Source: a virus. From it: 64,000 nt of DNA. Made by a program: the position numbers and the translations under genes. The stretch is from positions 21,817 through 85,816 of IMG/VR virus record IMGVR_UViG_3300025728_000001; one strand, 5' to 3'. Below the pieces are notes generated by a model that saw only the letters and a list, made by a program, of their open reading frames with translations, searched no databases and was not told the DNA's origin. Below are positions 58,401 to 64,000 of this stretch, one piece after another (position 1 is the stretch's first letter; each line of letters starts with the position of its first letter).

Positions 58401-59359
58401 TGCTGTCGAAGCTGGCAGACGGCGACCTCAATAGCGCGGCCAACCGTGACTTTGTGGCGGCCTTCCTGCAATCGCTGGGCGATGCCGAGGCGGCGCAGTA
58501 CCTGACCAGCGACGGTAAACCAACGTCGAGCCTGATCAGTCGCCTACAGGCCGCGCTGTTTGCTGGTGCCTACTCAGACGATCGGTTGCTGGAAATGACC
58601 GCGGACCAGGCCAAGCCTGAGATTGCCAACATCGTTTCGGCCTTGAACAGCGCAGCGCCTGACTTCATGCGGGCCAAGGAACAGGACCGGATCGGCGCCG
58701 AGAAAGCGGGCGAGCAGGTCACCGACTCCCTGGAGCTGTCGCTTAACCAGGAGGCGGTCAACGCCATCATTGGCGCTACCAACGTGCTGCGCCAAGCCAA
58801 AGAGGCCGGCATGGGCCTGGACGAGTTCCTACGCCAGGGCGACATGTTTGGCGGCACGGATCCGGCTGTAGCAGCCATGGCCGTGTTTATCAGTGCCAAC
58901 AACCGCAGCGCCAAACGCATGAGCACCGCCTTCAAGGCCATGGCGCAGTTCGTTGAGAGCGAGAACGTGCGCAAGCAGACCGCGAGCCTGTTTGGTGATG
59001 AGCCTGTCAGCTTTACCGATATCGTCGGCGCGGCTAACCGCAAGCTGGAACAGGAATATGGCGAGGGGCTGTTTGCCATCGACCAGACCGACATGTTCAG
59101 CCCGGCGCCGCCAGCCGCTCCACCGGCGCCGGTTATCGAGCCAGAAGAGCCGAACGAGGATGACGCCTTGCAGAAGGCCAAGACCTATCTGGACGACATC
59201 ATTGGCGGCACCACCGACCTGGGCAGCCCTGGCGACGTGCTCAAAGAGCTTGAGAGCATTTACGCGGCCTATGGCGAGGACAAGCTGAGCGAGCTGTTCA
59301 TTGATGCCTCTAACGCCTTCCGGGACTACGCGTTGAAGGCTACCGCCGGCGCGTTCTAA
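55433..59359 (+). CDS. Polyvalent anti-restriction-type protein with InPase and DdrB-ParB domains
   Basis: A protein of 1,308 residues; the start at 55433 follows AGGGAG. Residues about 30-160 resemble the pyrophosphatase-like (InPase) domain of polyvalent proteins, with GADGDAVDVFVG (82-93) as the metal motif. A coiled coil (about 365-405) is next. Residues about 430-530 repeat the DarA-N-like fold (WPADAKAMATALKRLATDSP). Residues about 810-1000 are the DdrB-ParB domain: NLIISHETDGTINPDYPAEI, RDRARATSQAW, VESGNGRAMAVREAYR, ESNQDDKLAMTATEKARSDA. P1 DdrB is an internal virion protein of the Dar system. Such proteins are thought to enter the cell with the DNA and counter restriction. The largest gene in the window. 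Confidence 0.75.
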   Translation: MTDVFSNLQSAAHAGAFGMGSHAQPTPAQIKAGNYAKGSFRLHGLRITIETPMFQSRRGKEDGKPWSITCMAHYGYVNGTKGADGDAVDVFVGPVPESLRVYVVNQNAKDGSFDEHKVLLGFIDQDQACTAYMNSYEKGWTGLGSVAACTIKQFKYWLKHGDLSQPLSPDLPNIPQDEALSMTDVFARWGADNLPVGQTVGALLYELRRSDPDGLMFDSATMADITESLADDGTMLDAMVIEYKQFERKAGQLLKVMQNVGGEVKADAVEVSKPFKSKGTTQVAMLFTMSDGQSVSVFFHNPDSTPNKLTPADELISWKWVQNKRDITAVVAPESGQDLNPRIVCRRIMALIQKNSAKFIKANEGKTARTAALDELKASVESKTGELAALDTQISELQAQLAEKKAAPVVPVAPVVEPVAVEPVAVLASTQWPADAKAMATALKRLATDSPTPIRIIRATKGERQSVQVITERGEFATFTTIVALKTPEGAASFWYVSATDSDKPSAPLDRQERDYFAALVKATNELPRAVVAEPALAPVVEPEPVSTDPVVPVSTASVILEDYADVAALGEAVVLSTGSENVYLVKDGVQYMTKLLNTDVYEPKVGEVVDLSGVVDPFAVSDVDESSAILQGPAGPVTVAKTKYVETGEWGVSWASTHLATAASKAEGVAIAERVIASGADNIDGMRAAVAVTTPEPVAEPESDPYEEINTALTAVGFTRVQQNDWASPAYPLENGGTKGFNVRAGGEPVSMRLSFRVTFPGITGGGQEVGTYQDIPSLMAALAAEQAKVAPAPVAEPDETEDTGVIEAEGRDNTVKTAKGTKVVTGFKVIEAKNLIISHETDGTINPDYPAEIQPRDRARATSQAWVQKTARNLDPDSLGRTQRADSGAPIVGTDRVVESGNGRAMAVREAYRIGQADEYREWLLENAEYFGVDPAKIQRMKAPVLVRVRKTEVNRVEFAVESNQDDKLAMTATEKARSDAKRLDTAMLSKLADGDLNSAANRDFVAAFLQSLGDAEAAQYLTSDGKPTSSLISRLQAALFAGAYSDDRLLEMTADQAKPEIANIVSALNSAAPDFMRAKEQDRIGAEKAGEQVTDSLELSLNQEAVNAIIGATNVLRQAKEAGMGLDEFLRQGDMFGGTDPAVAAMAVFISANNRSAKRMSTAFKAMAQFVESENVRKQTASLFGDEPVSFTDIVGAANRKLEQEYGEGLFAIDQTDMFSPAPPAAPPAPVIEPEEPNEDDALQKAKTYLDDIIGGTTDLGSPGDVLKELESIYAAYGEDKLSELFIDASNAFRDYALKATAGAF

Positions 59360-59379
59360 CCCTTCACCCACTGACCAAG

Positions 59380-59403
59380 AAGCCCGCCGAGTGCGGGCTT
59401 TTT
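59380..59403 (+). terminator. Intrinsic terminator
   Basis: A perfect 8-bp stem (AAGCCCGC / GCGGGCTT), a 5-base loop and a T run. Confidence 0.88.
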
Positions 59404-59497
59404 GCTGGCCGAAAAGGTGCAAAGTCCGGCCTGGATGCGGAATAAAACGCCACGACACTGGGGGCCAGAACAAAAAAATCGCCAGTGGAGCTCTGCA

Positions 59498-60358
59498 ATG
59501 GAATCGTTCGTTACCCGCACCCTGACCATTAACGGTCAAACCATCCGCACCGCAGTACGCGCCGGAAAGCCGCACTTAACGCCGCTGCTGGTCTGTAACG
59601 GTATCGGCGCCAGCCTGGAGCTGGTATTGCCGTTCGCGAAGGCGCTGGACCCCGATCAGGGCGTCATAGCCTTCGACGTGCCGGGCGTGGGCGGATCCTC
59701 GACGCCGTGGCTGCCCTACAGCTTTAGCAGCCTGGCCAAGCTGGTGACCCGGATGCTCGACTATCTTGACGTCGGCCAGGTGAACGTCATCGGCTTGAGC
59801 TGGGGCGGGTTTCTCGCGCAGACCTTCGCCCACGAATACCCTGGCCGCTGCAAGAAACTCATCCTTGCCGCCACCTCGGCCGGCCTGGTTAGCGTTATGC
59901 CGTCCCTGAAAGTCCTATCGCTCATGGCGAGCCCGCGGCGCTACACCGACCCTACCCATGGGGCGAGGATCGCGCCGGATATCTATGGGGGCGAGTTCCG
60001 CCGCAACCCTGAGCTGGCGGCTGCGCATGCCGAGAAAATGCAGTCGACGGGCGGCCTGGGCTATTACTACCAAATGGCTGCCGTCTATTTGTGGACGTCG
60101 ATCCACTGGCTGTACACGCTCAAGCAGCCGACCCTGGTACTGGCCGGCTCAGACGATCCGATCATTCCCCTGGTCAATATGCAGACGCTGGCCAACCTCA
60201 TCCCCAATGCGCGGCTACACGTCGTCAACGATGGTCATCTGTTCTTGCTGACCCAGCGCGAAACCCTGGCGCCACTGATCATGTCGTTTCTGTCTGAGGC
60301 CACACAGGAACAGTCGTGTGTGGGCGCTGCTGAGCCCGCCGGCCTTTGCGCTCTGTAG
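59498..60358 (+). CDS. phaZ: Intracellular medium-chain-length PHA depolymerase
   Basis: A protein of 286 residues; Pseudomonas PhaZ is about 283. From memory of the P. putida enzyme, near-identical stretches include GQTIRTAVRAGKPHLTPLL, VIAFDVPGVGGSSTP, ARMLDYLDVGQVNVIGLSWG-type (here TRMLDYLDVGQVNVIGLSWG), KKLILAATSAG and MASPRRYTDPTH. It has the alpha/beta-hydrolase nucleophile GLSWGG, the acid in LAGSDDPIIPLVNM, and the His of NDGHLFLL. It hydrolyses stored polyhydroxyalkanoate in granules to hydroxyacids. In the phage it is a single-gene unit between terminators, with GGAG seven bases before its start. No other PHA genes are present, so it must act on host granules. Confidence 0.92.
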   Translation: MESFVTRTLTINGQTIRTAVRAGKPHLTPLLVCNGIGASLELVLPFAKALDPDQGVIAFDVPGVGGSSTPWLPYSFSSLAKLVTRMLDYLDVGQVNVIGLSWGGFLAQTFAHEYPGRCKKLILAATSAGLVSVMPSLKVLSLMASPRRYTDPTHGARIAPDIYGGEFRRNPELAAAHAEKMQSTGGLGYYYQMAAVYLWTSIHWLYTLKQPTLVLAGSDDPIIPLVNMQTLANLIPNARLHVVNDGHLFLLTQRETLAPLIMSFLSEATQEQSCVGAAEPAGLCAL

Positions 60359-60373
60359 CCAACCTGGCGTCAC

Positions 60374-60398
60374 AAGCCCGCCGCTTGCGGGCTTTTTT
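60374..60398 (+). terminator. Intrinsic terminator after phaZ
   Basis: A perfect 8-bp stem (AAGCCCGC / GCGGGCTT), a 5-base loop and six T residues. Confidence 0.88.
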
Positions 60399-60413
60399 GT
60401 GGGTATATCTAAC

Positions 60414-60461
60414 GCATTAGCGTTTTAACATTTATGAGTTAAAGCGTTAAAGAGTTGTTGA
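60414..60461 (+). repeat. Octad array at promoter A
   Basis: Six phased 8-mers: GCATTAGC, GTTTTAAC, ATTTATGA, GTTAAAGC, GTTAAAGA, GTTGTTGA. The last overlaps the -35 TTGACC of the promoter below, so a bound protein would block RNA polymerase. An almost identical layout recurs at 62253. Confidence 0.7.
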
Positions 60462-60486
60462 CCAGTAGGCACGACGTGCCTATTAT
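60458..60486 (+). promoter_or_regulatory. Strong promoter A with palindrome in the spacer
   Basis: TTGACC (60458-60463), 17-base spacer, TATTAT (60481-60486). The spacer carries the perfect palindrome AGGCACG A CGTGCCT (reaching into the first base of the -10 box), so a dimeric repressor could bind between the boxes in addition to the octad protein. The transcript leader of about 45 bases is repeated at the second promoter. Confidence 0.75.
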
Positions 60487-60535
60487 CGCTCCAAGCCGAA
60501 CGAAGCGGCGCCTAACAGCAACGGAGCACGAAGCC

Positions 60536-61429
60536 ATGACTAAGACCGCCGACCACTACCGCCAGCAAGCCGTTGAGCTGTTTGAAGCGGGCTTCACTTC
60601 CAAGGCGGGCCAAAAGCGCGCCCTTGATGTCTTGAATCGTGCTCACGAAATCCTGACTCGCTCGATTCAAGCGTTCTTCCTGGCCAAGCCTCACGCCGAG
60701 CGCACTGAGGCTGAATCAGCGGTTTACTGGGGCATGGCAGACTTGCACAACTGGAAGGCCAAGCACACCGCCGACACGCTGGCCGTGTACCCGCAAGCCG
60801 CCAGCATCTGCGCAGAAATCGAAGCGCTTGTAGAACTGCGCGCTGCAATCAAGGGTGCTGAAATCGTCAAGGTCCAGCGCGGCGAGTGTGGCGAGCTGGA
60901 TCTGGCCATTATCGCTCTGGCACCGGCTCCTATCACTGGTGCCGCAATCGCCAAAATTTCCGCCTCTCTGAAAACCATCTTCGCCCCAATGGACGCCAAG
61001 GTGCTGGAGGCCGCTAAGGAATGGGCTGTAGGTCGCGTTGCTGCCCTGAAAGAGTTCAAGGCCTCTGACGAGTACGCCGCGATCCGTCGTGACGCTTCCA
61101 AGCTGTACGAACGCCTGCACGCAATCGCCGGCGGTAAGACCTGGTACGCCGTATTCAACGGCACCGGTTCGGTTTACGTCTCGGAGTTCATGACAAAGAA
61201 CTGCGCAGCTACCGCCTACAAACGTAACGCCAGCATCACCACCAAGCTGGTCAAGGCGGGCGTGGCCGAAGTGGTAAGCGAGGAATACACCTACACCAAC
61301 GACGGCTTTAACGGGGTGTTCATCGTCAACACTAACGCCGGCTCCAAGCGCGTATCCATCGATACCATTTATGCCGGCGGCTACAACATTCAGTGCCTGC
61401 ACCTGCGCGTGCTGGTGAAGGTCAAGTAA
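60536..61429 (+). CDS. Hypothetical 297-aa protein
   Basis: Begins MTKTADHYRQQAVELFEAGF. The N-terminal half is helical (LDVLNRAHEILTRSIQAFFL); the C-terminal half is strand-rich (YVSEFMTKNCAATAYKRNAS ... RVSIDTIYAGGYNIQCLHLR). It is the product of the strongest-looking promoter in the window, so it may be an abundant early or plasmid-state protein. Not recognised. Confidence 0.65.
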   Translation: MTKTADHYRQQAVELFEAGFTSKAGQKRALDVLNRAHEILTRSIQAFFLAKPHAERTEAESAVYWGMADLHNWKAKHTADTLAVYPQAASICAEIEALVELRAAIKGAEIVKVQRGECGELDLAIIALAPAPITGAAIAKISASLKTIFAPMDAKVLEAAKEWAVGRVAALKEFKASDEYAAIRRDASKLYERLHAIAGGKTWYAVFNGTGSVYVSEFMTKNCAATAYKRNASITTKLVKAGVAEVVSEEYTYTNDGFNGVFIVNTNAGSKRVSIDTIYAGGYNIQCLHLRVLVKVK

Positions 61430-61479
61430 GGCCTGAGCACCCCGCCCGGAGCAATCCGGGCTCTACCTGGAGAAAGAGC

Positions 61480-61665
61480 ATGACCCGGACCCAATCAATC
61501 CAACAAGTCGACGCCCGCGCACTTGAAATCATCCGTCAGGAGCAAGCAGGCGATATCGACCATCAGGATATTCGCAACTGGCTGAAAAACTCTGCGGACC
61601 ACCTTGAGCTGGCTGCCCTGCACGTTGCAGCTCACGCGCTTGGCGTCACGGAGACAAGTCACTGA
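61480..61665 (+). CDS. Small helical 61-aa protein
   Basis: Begins MTRTQSIQQVDARALEIIRQ after TGGAGAAAG. Acidic-basic mixed helices. A short hairpin (CCCGGA / TCCGGG) is in its leader. Not recognised. Confidence 0.55.
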   Translation: MTRTQSIQQVDARALEIIRQEQAGDIDHQDIRNWLKNSADHLELAALHVAAHALGVTETSH

Positions 61666-61684
61666 TAGGCCATTTCCGTCCATC

Positions 61685-61712
61685 GCCCCTTAGTTGGGGC
61701 TTTGCCAGTACC
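61685..61712 (+). repeat. Intergenic CCCC-TTNATT-GGGG / CAGTAC module 1
   Basis: GCCCC tagtt-type loop GGGGC hairpin, then TTTGCCAGTACC. The same hairpin plus CAGTAC tail recurs at 61931, 62796, 63130 and (variant) 63455, each before a small gene. Confidence 0.6.
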
Positions 61713-61752
61713 GCCAGAACGATCTGGCTCAACCCAGGCAAGAGGTTTCACC

Positions 61753-61908
61753 ATGAAATTCACAGCAAGCGAGCCAGCAGCGTCCGGCATGTTCCCGGTA
61801 GTCAGCGAGTGCGGGCATGACATGGGTTCGTTCAAGACCCAGGGCGAGGCGCAGAAGAAGGCCGCCGACCTGAATGCCGAATACGAGCGGATGAGCGAAG
61901 CGCTCTAG
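61753..61908 (+). CDS. Small 51-aa protein
   Basis: Begins MKFTASEPAASGMFPVVSEC; ends helical (AQKKAADLNAEYERMSEAL). The start at 61753 is chosen because GAGG lies just upstream. Not recognised. Confidence 0.5.
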   Translation: MKFTASEPAASGMFPVVSECGHDMGSFKTQGEAQKKAADLNAEYERMSEAL

Positions 61909-61930
61909 ATTCGCCGTGTGATCAACGCCA

Positions 61931-61958
61931 AGCCCGCTCATGCGGGCTTTGTCAGTAC
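61931..61958 (+). repeat. Intergenic hairpin / CAGTAC module 2
   Basis: AGCCCGC / GCGGGCT hairpin followed by TTGTCAGTAC, then the CGCCAGAGATAAGG leader of the next gene. Confidence 0.6.
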
Positions 61959-61978
61959 AACCCGCCAGAGATAAGGCC

Positions 61979-62200
61979 ATGTCGTTCATCACGTCCGCTG
62001 TACTTGTTGCATCGATCTGCATGCCTGGTAAGGCCTGCATCGTTAAGGAGGTCGCCCGCTTCACCAATGGCGACACCGGGAAACAGTTCTGTATCGCTAC
62101 GGCGGGTTCCGTTAACAGCGTGGGGGATGAGGTAGGCGAAAGCCTTTACTACTGCGTCGACCCGAACACAGGGCAAAGGCTCTTCGCCTCGCTCAAGTGA
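61979..62200 (+). CDS. Small 73-aa protein with a hydrophobic start
   Basis: Begins MSFITSAVLVASICMPGKAC, which could be a weak signal or membrane start, followed by IVKEVARFTNGDTGKQF and four cysteines in total. The leader has CGCCAGAGATAAGG. Function unknown. Confidence 0.5.
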   Translation: MSFITSAVLVASICMPGKACIVKEVARFTNGDTGKQFCIATAGSVNSVGDEVGESLYYCVDPNTGQRLFASLK

Positions 62201-62204
62201 CCTG

Positions 62205-62227
62205 AGCCCCTTCGCTGGGGCTTTTTT
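62205..62227 (+). terminator. Intrinsic terminator
   Basis: AGCCCC / GGGGCT stem with a 6-base loop and a T run. Confidence 0.8.
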
Positions 62228-62252
62228 GTGGGCGTCTACTCAGCGCTGTAGC

Positions 62253-62292
62253 GTCTTAACTTTTTTACGTTAAAGCGTTAAAGAGTTATTGA
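62253..62292 (+). repeat. Octad array at promoter B
   Basis: GTCTTAAC, TTTTTTAC, GTTAAAGC, GTTAAAGA, GTTATTGA: five 8-mers, the last overlapping the -35 box, as at 60414-60461. Confidence 0.7.
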
Positions 62293-62317
62293 CCGATAGG
62301 CACGACATGCCTATTAT
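62289..62317 (+). promoter_or_regulatory. Strong promoter B, near-copy of promoter A
   Basis: TTGACC (62289-62294), 17-base spacer with AGGCACG A CATGCCT (one change from the perfect palindrome), TATTAT (62312-62317). The following ~50-base leader is closely similar to that of promoter A, so the two regions are a duplication. Confidence 0.75.
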
Positions 62318-62366
62318 CCTCCCAAGCCGAACGACACGGCGCCCCACAGCAGCGGAGCAAGACGAC

Positions 62367-62777
62367 ATGAACGCAAACATCGGAAAACTCAATAGCGGCA
62401 AGTGCTACGTCTACCTGAACGGCTACCGCGCTGAGCCGTTTTGGGGCACCGAAGCCGAATGCGAGTCGGCCATCGTTGCGCAAGGTGTTGCCGAGCCAAT
62501 CCCGGTGTTTGTCGACGGCGTGGATATGACCACCAGCACGACGGGCGTTGCAGCCCAGGCAGTGGCCGCCGAACCGATCAAGAAGGCCCGGCGCGCAACA
62601 CGCGAGTACGTCATGACCTTCAAGGCGGCGGACGGCTCCGAGGACGACACTAGCGGGCATGTGGAGAATGTTTTCGCAAAAGACCGTAACGAGGCGATGC
62701 GCAAAGGCCGCGACATCGTGCGGGAGAACTCAGGCCCATACGGCCCAAAGATTCGCGTCAGCGCCCGACTGGCCTAG
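62367..62777 (+). CDS. Hypothetical 136-aa protein
   Basis: Begins MNANIGKLNSGKCYVYLNGY. It has an N-terminal beta-like part and a basic helical C-terminal part (FAKDRNEAMRKGRDIVRENS). Product of the second strong promoter. Not recognised. Confidence 0.6.
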   Translation: MNANIGKLNSGKCYVYLNGYRAEPFWGTEAECESAIVAQGVAEPIPVFVDGVDMTTSTTGVAAQAVAAEPIKKARRATREYVMTFKAADGSEDDTSGHVENVFAKDRNEAMRKGRDIVRENSGPYGPKIRVSARLA

Positions 62778-62795
62778 CCGGCCCGCCAACCTCAA

Positions 62796-62822
62796 GCCCC
62801 TTCATTGGGGCATTGCCAGTAC
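62796..62822 (+). repeat. Intergenic hairpin / CAGTAC module 3
   Basis: GCCCC-TTCATT-GGGGC hairpin, then ATTGCCAGTAC. Confidence 0.6.
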
Positions 62823-62843
62823 TACCTGACGGAGAATGAGCAG

Positions 62844-63110
62844 ATGACCACCAAAATCGAAACCCTCAAAGAAGAAATCAAAGGCTGGTTGAGCAATGCC
62901 GATGACGTAACTATCGCGGTTCACAACCGTGAAGCTTTCGCCAAGAACGCTGTTAAATCGATTGGCGAAGCGGTGAATGAATTCCTCGTCAATGATGCTG
63001 CTTACAGCACGCTGGCCATGTACCAGACTGATTTCATTCGCGAAATAGCCTTGAGCAAGGGCGCTGACGATGCCCGCATTATTTTGCTTTGGAAGGCATG
63101 CAAGCTCTAA
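62844..63110 (+). CDS. Small 88-aa protein
   Basis: Begins MTTKIETLKEEIKGWLSNAD. Helical, acidic; no motif recognised. Part of the small-gene series at the right end. Confidence 0.55.
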   Translation: MTTKIETLKEEIKGWLSNADDVTIAVHNREAFAKNAVKSIGEAVNEFLVNDAAYSTLAMYQTDFIREIALSKGADDARIILLWKACKL

Positions 63111-63129
63111 GACAACCCGCCCGTTGCGC

Positions 63130-63157
63130 GCCCCTTAATTGGGGCTTCGTCAGTACC
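63130..63157 (+). repeat. Intergenic hairpin / CAGTAC module 4
   Basis: GCCCC-TTAATT-GGGGC hairpin, then TTCGTCAGTACC. Confidence 0.6.
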
Positions 63158-63176
63158 AACATAAGGAGATTCACCC

Positions 63177-63437
63177 ATGCCGCCACGTAAGCAGATGTCA
63201 TTGAAGCAAATGGAAGTCCAGGCCAAGGCCTTGTGCTTCGACTGGAACGAAAAGCACCCGAGCGGAACCATGGTCAGCTATGAGTCTGTGTTGGGTAGTG
63301 GCGAAACCCATCGCTGCCGAACCAATGGCAAGGCGTTTGTATCGAGCTGCGAAGCCGTGATTTTCATCGAGCGCGTATCGGGCTACGTCTCCCTGGAGCA
63401 CTGCACCGCCGTTGCGGATGAGGCCGTAGGCGCATAA
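63177..63437 (+). CDS. Small 86-aa protein
   Basis: Begins MPPRKQMSLKQMEVQAKALC after AAGGAG. A beta-rich C-terminus (FVSSCEAVIFIERVSGYVSL) suggests a small domain. Not recognised. Confidence 0.55.
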   Translation: MPPRKQMSLKQMEVQAKALCFDWNEKHPSGTMVSYESVLGSGETHRCRTNGKAFVSSCEAVIFIERVSGYVSLEHCTAVADEAVGA

Positions 63438-63454
63438 CCGCCGGCGGAAGGAAC

Positions 63455-63484
63455 AACCCCCTTGATTGGGGGTTTTCTGGTATC
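63455..63484 (+). repeat. Intergenic hairpin module 5 (variant tail)
   Basis: AACCCCC-TTGATT-GGGGGTT hairpin, then TTCTGGTATCC in place of CAGTACC. Confidence 0.5.
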
Positions 63485-63502
63485 CACAAAGGGAAGTCCG
63501 AA

Positions 63503-63766
63503 ATGACCACAAACAGTGAGGCGTATTTTGCCCGGAAGCTCTTGGCCACTTTAAAAGAGCACCACCCTGCGTTTGCTGTAGAAACCGTGAAGGGAAGCCG
63601 GATCGGTGCTGGGTCGCAGCGTGTGATTCACATCAAACACAGCGGCGGGAAATTTGCGCAGTTCCCATTCCCCATGAAAGGTTTGCACTCCGGCGCCGTA
63701 AGCGATGCTCTGTACATGTCGGCGTGCAGCATGTTGCAACTTACGCCCGCCCCCGAAGCAATGTAG
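63503..63766 (+). CDS. Small 87-aa protein
   Basis: Begins MTTNSEAYFARKLLATLKEH. Basic, with HIKHSGGKFAQFPFPMKGLH. Not recognised. Confidence 0.5.
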   Translation: MTTNSEAYFARKLLATLKEHHPAFAVETVKGSRIGAGSQRVIHIKHSGGKFAQFPFPMKGLHSGAVSDALYMSACSMLQLTPAPEAM

Positions 63767-63776
63767 GAAATGTCCA

Positions 63777-64000
63777 ATGAGTTCTAAACCTCGAAAGGGC
63801 GCCAAGCCTGACGCAACCCTGCATAACCCTGACGCGGCGTACATGCGCAGCCTGGTAGAGGCGTCCGGCATGACTCAGGTGCAGGCCGCCGAGGCTATCG
63901 GTATCAGTGAGCGCGCCATGCGCAACTACCTGAGCAAGACCGCGGGGAAGTACATCGCTCCCCCCTACCCGGTCCAGTACGCGCTTGAGCAGTTGGCCGC
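63777..64000 (+). CDS. HTH protein, cut by the window end
   Basis: Visible 74 residues: MSSKPRKGAKPDATLHNPDA, then LVEASGMTQVQAAEAIGISE followed by RAMRNYLS, a clear XRE-type helix-turn-helix (Q..AA..IGIS.R..R.YL). The C-terminus runs off the window. Likely a regulator or replication-linked HTH protein. Confidence 0.65.
   Translation, partial: MSSKPRKGAKPDATLHNPDAAYMRSLVEASGMTQVQAAEAIGISERAMRNYLSKTAGKYIAPPYPVQYALEQLA

Noticed and set aside
59402-59497. Upstream extension of PhaZ to a TTG at 59402
   Set aside because: It would run into the terminator of the preceding gene and lacks a ribosome site; the ATG at 59498 matches the family start and length.
1-64000. CRISPR arrays, tRNA genes and insertion sequences
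   Set aside because: No regularly spaced repeats of 25-40 bases, no cloverleaf with a T-loop consensus and no transposase frame were found. The phased 8-mers are far too short to be CRISPR repeats.

Overview
The window is a compact stretch of a temperate tailed-phage genome that also carries plasmid maintenance genes, so it is best read as part of a phage-plasmid. Many gene starts overlap the preceding stop (ATGA), almost all genes lie on the + strand, and many are small. A Pseudomonas host is inferred from three things: a partial SSB beginning MARGVNKVILVG, a complete intracellular medium-chain-length polyhydroxyalkanoate (PHA) depolymerase very close in sequence to chromosomal Pseudomonas PhaZ, and high-GC coding bias. 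Both ends are cut: ssb leaves at base 1 and an HTH gene leaves at base 64000. No integrase, tRNA or CRISPR array was seen.

Layout. 1-3.2 kb: ssb start (minus), HTH regulator, replication-type wHTH protein, a P1 Ref-like RecA-dependent nuclease, zinc ribbon, dUTPase. 3.3-22 kb: about 45 short accessory genes in overlapping runs. Recognisable ones are an ASCH protein, a lambda-type protein phosphatase, a cupin-like protein, two NinX-like proteins, an HNH nuclease and a PD-(D/E)XK-like nuclease. 22-23.5 kb: a CI-like XRE regulator, then about 530 gene-free bases full of perfect hairpins ending in an intrinsic terminator. 23.5-38.5 kb: small terminase, a degenerate terminase ATPase paralogue, large terminase interrupted by an intein in its P-loop, NdpA, LytTR and Cro-like regulators, portal, and a putative head protein. 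38.5-50.4 kb: tape-measure protein with a GH19 lysozyme domain, baseplate, two collar-type fibres, fibre assembly protein, papain-like hydrolase, hub and spike. 50.5-51.6 kb: minus-strand RepL-type initiator with palindromic iterons and a long cruciform. 51.6-59.4 kb: DarA/DdrB-like polyvalent anti-restriction proteins flanking a ParA plus ribbon-helix-helix partition pair. 59.5-60.4 kb: phaZ. 60.4-64 kb: small genes with near-identical strong promoters and repeated intergenic hairpins.

How it fits together. RepL with its iterons and ParA/RHH would keep the element as a low-copy plasmid. The terminase, portal, tail and baseplate genes serve the lytic phase. The Ref nuclease and Dar-type proteins echo phage P1. 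No major capsid, tail sheath or tail tube gene was recognised, so part of the virion set probably lies outside the window.

The most unusual signals are (i) a family of tandem 8-bp repeats (consensus near GTTAWAGC, strict 8-bp period) at the parA promoter, the RHH promoter, two strong promoters and several gene junctions, suggesting one DNA-binding protein coordinates partition and transcription; (ii) the phage-borne PHA depolymerase; (iii) the tandem pseudo-ATPase and intein-containing terminases; (iv) the large structured non-coding region; and (v) a dispersed 12-bp GTATAGGGATAC element ahead of four transcription units. All functional statements rest on reading motifs by eye, without database searches.
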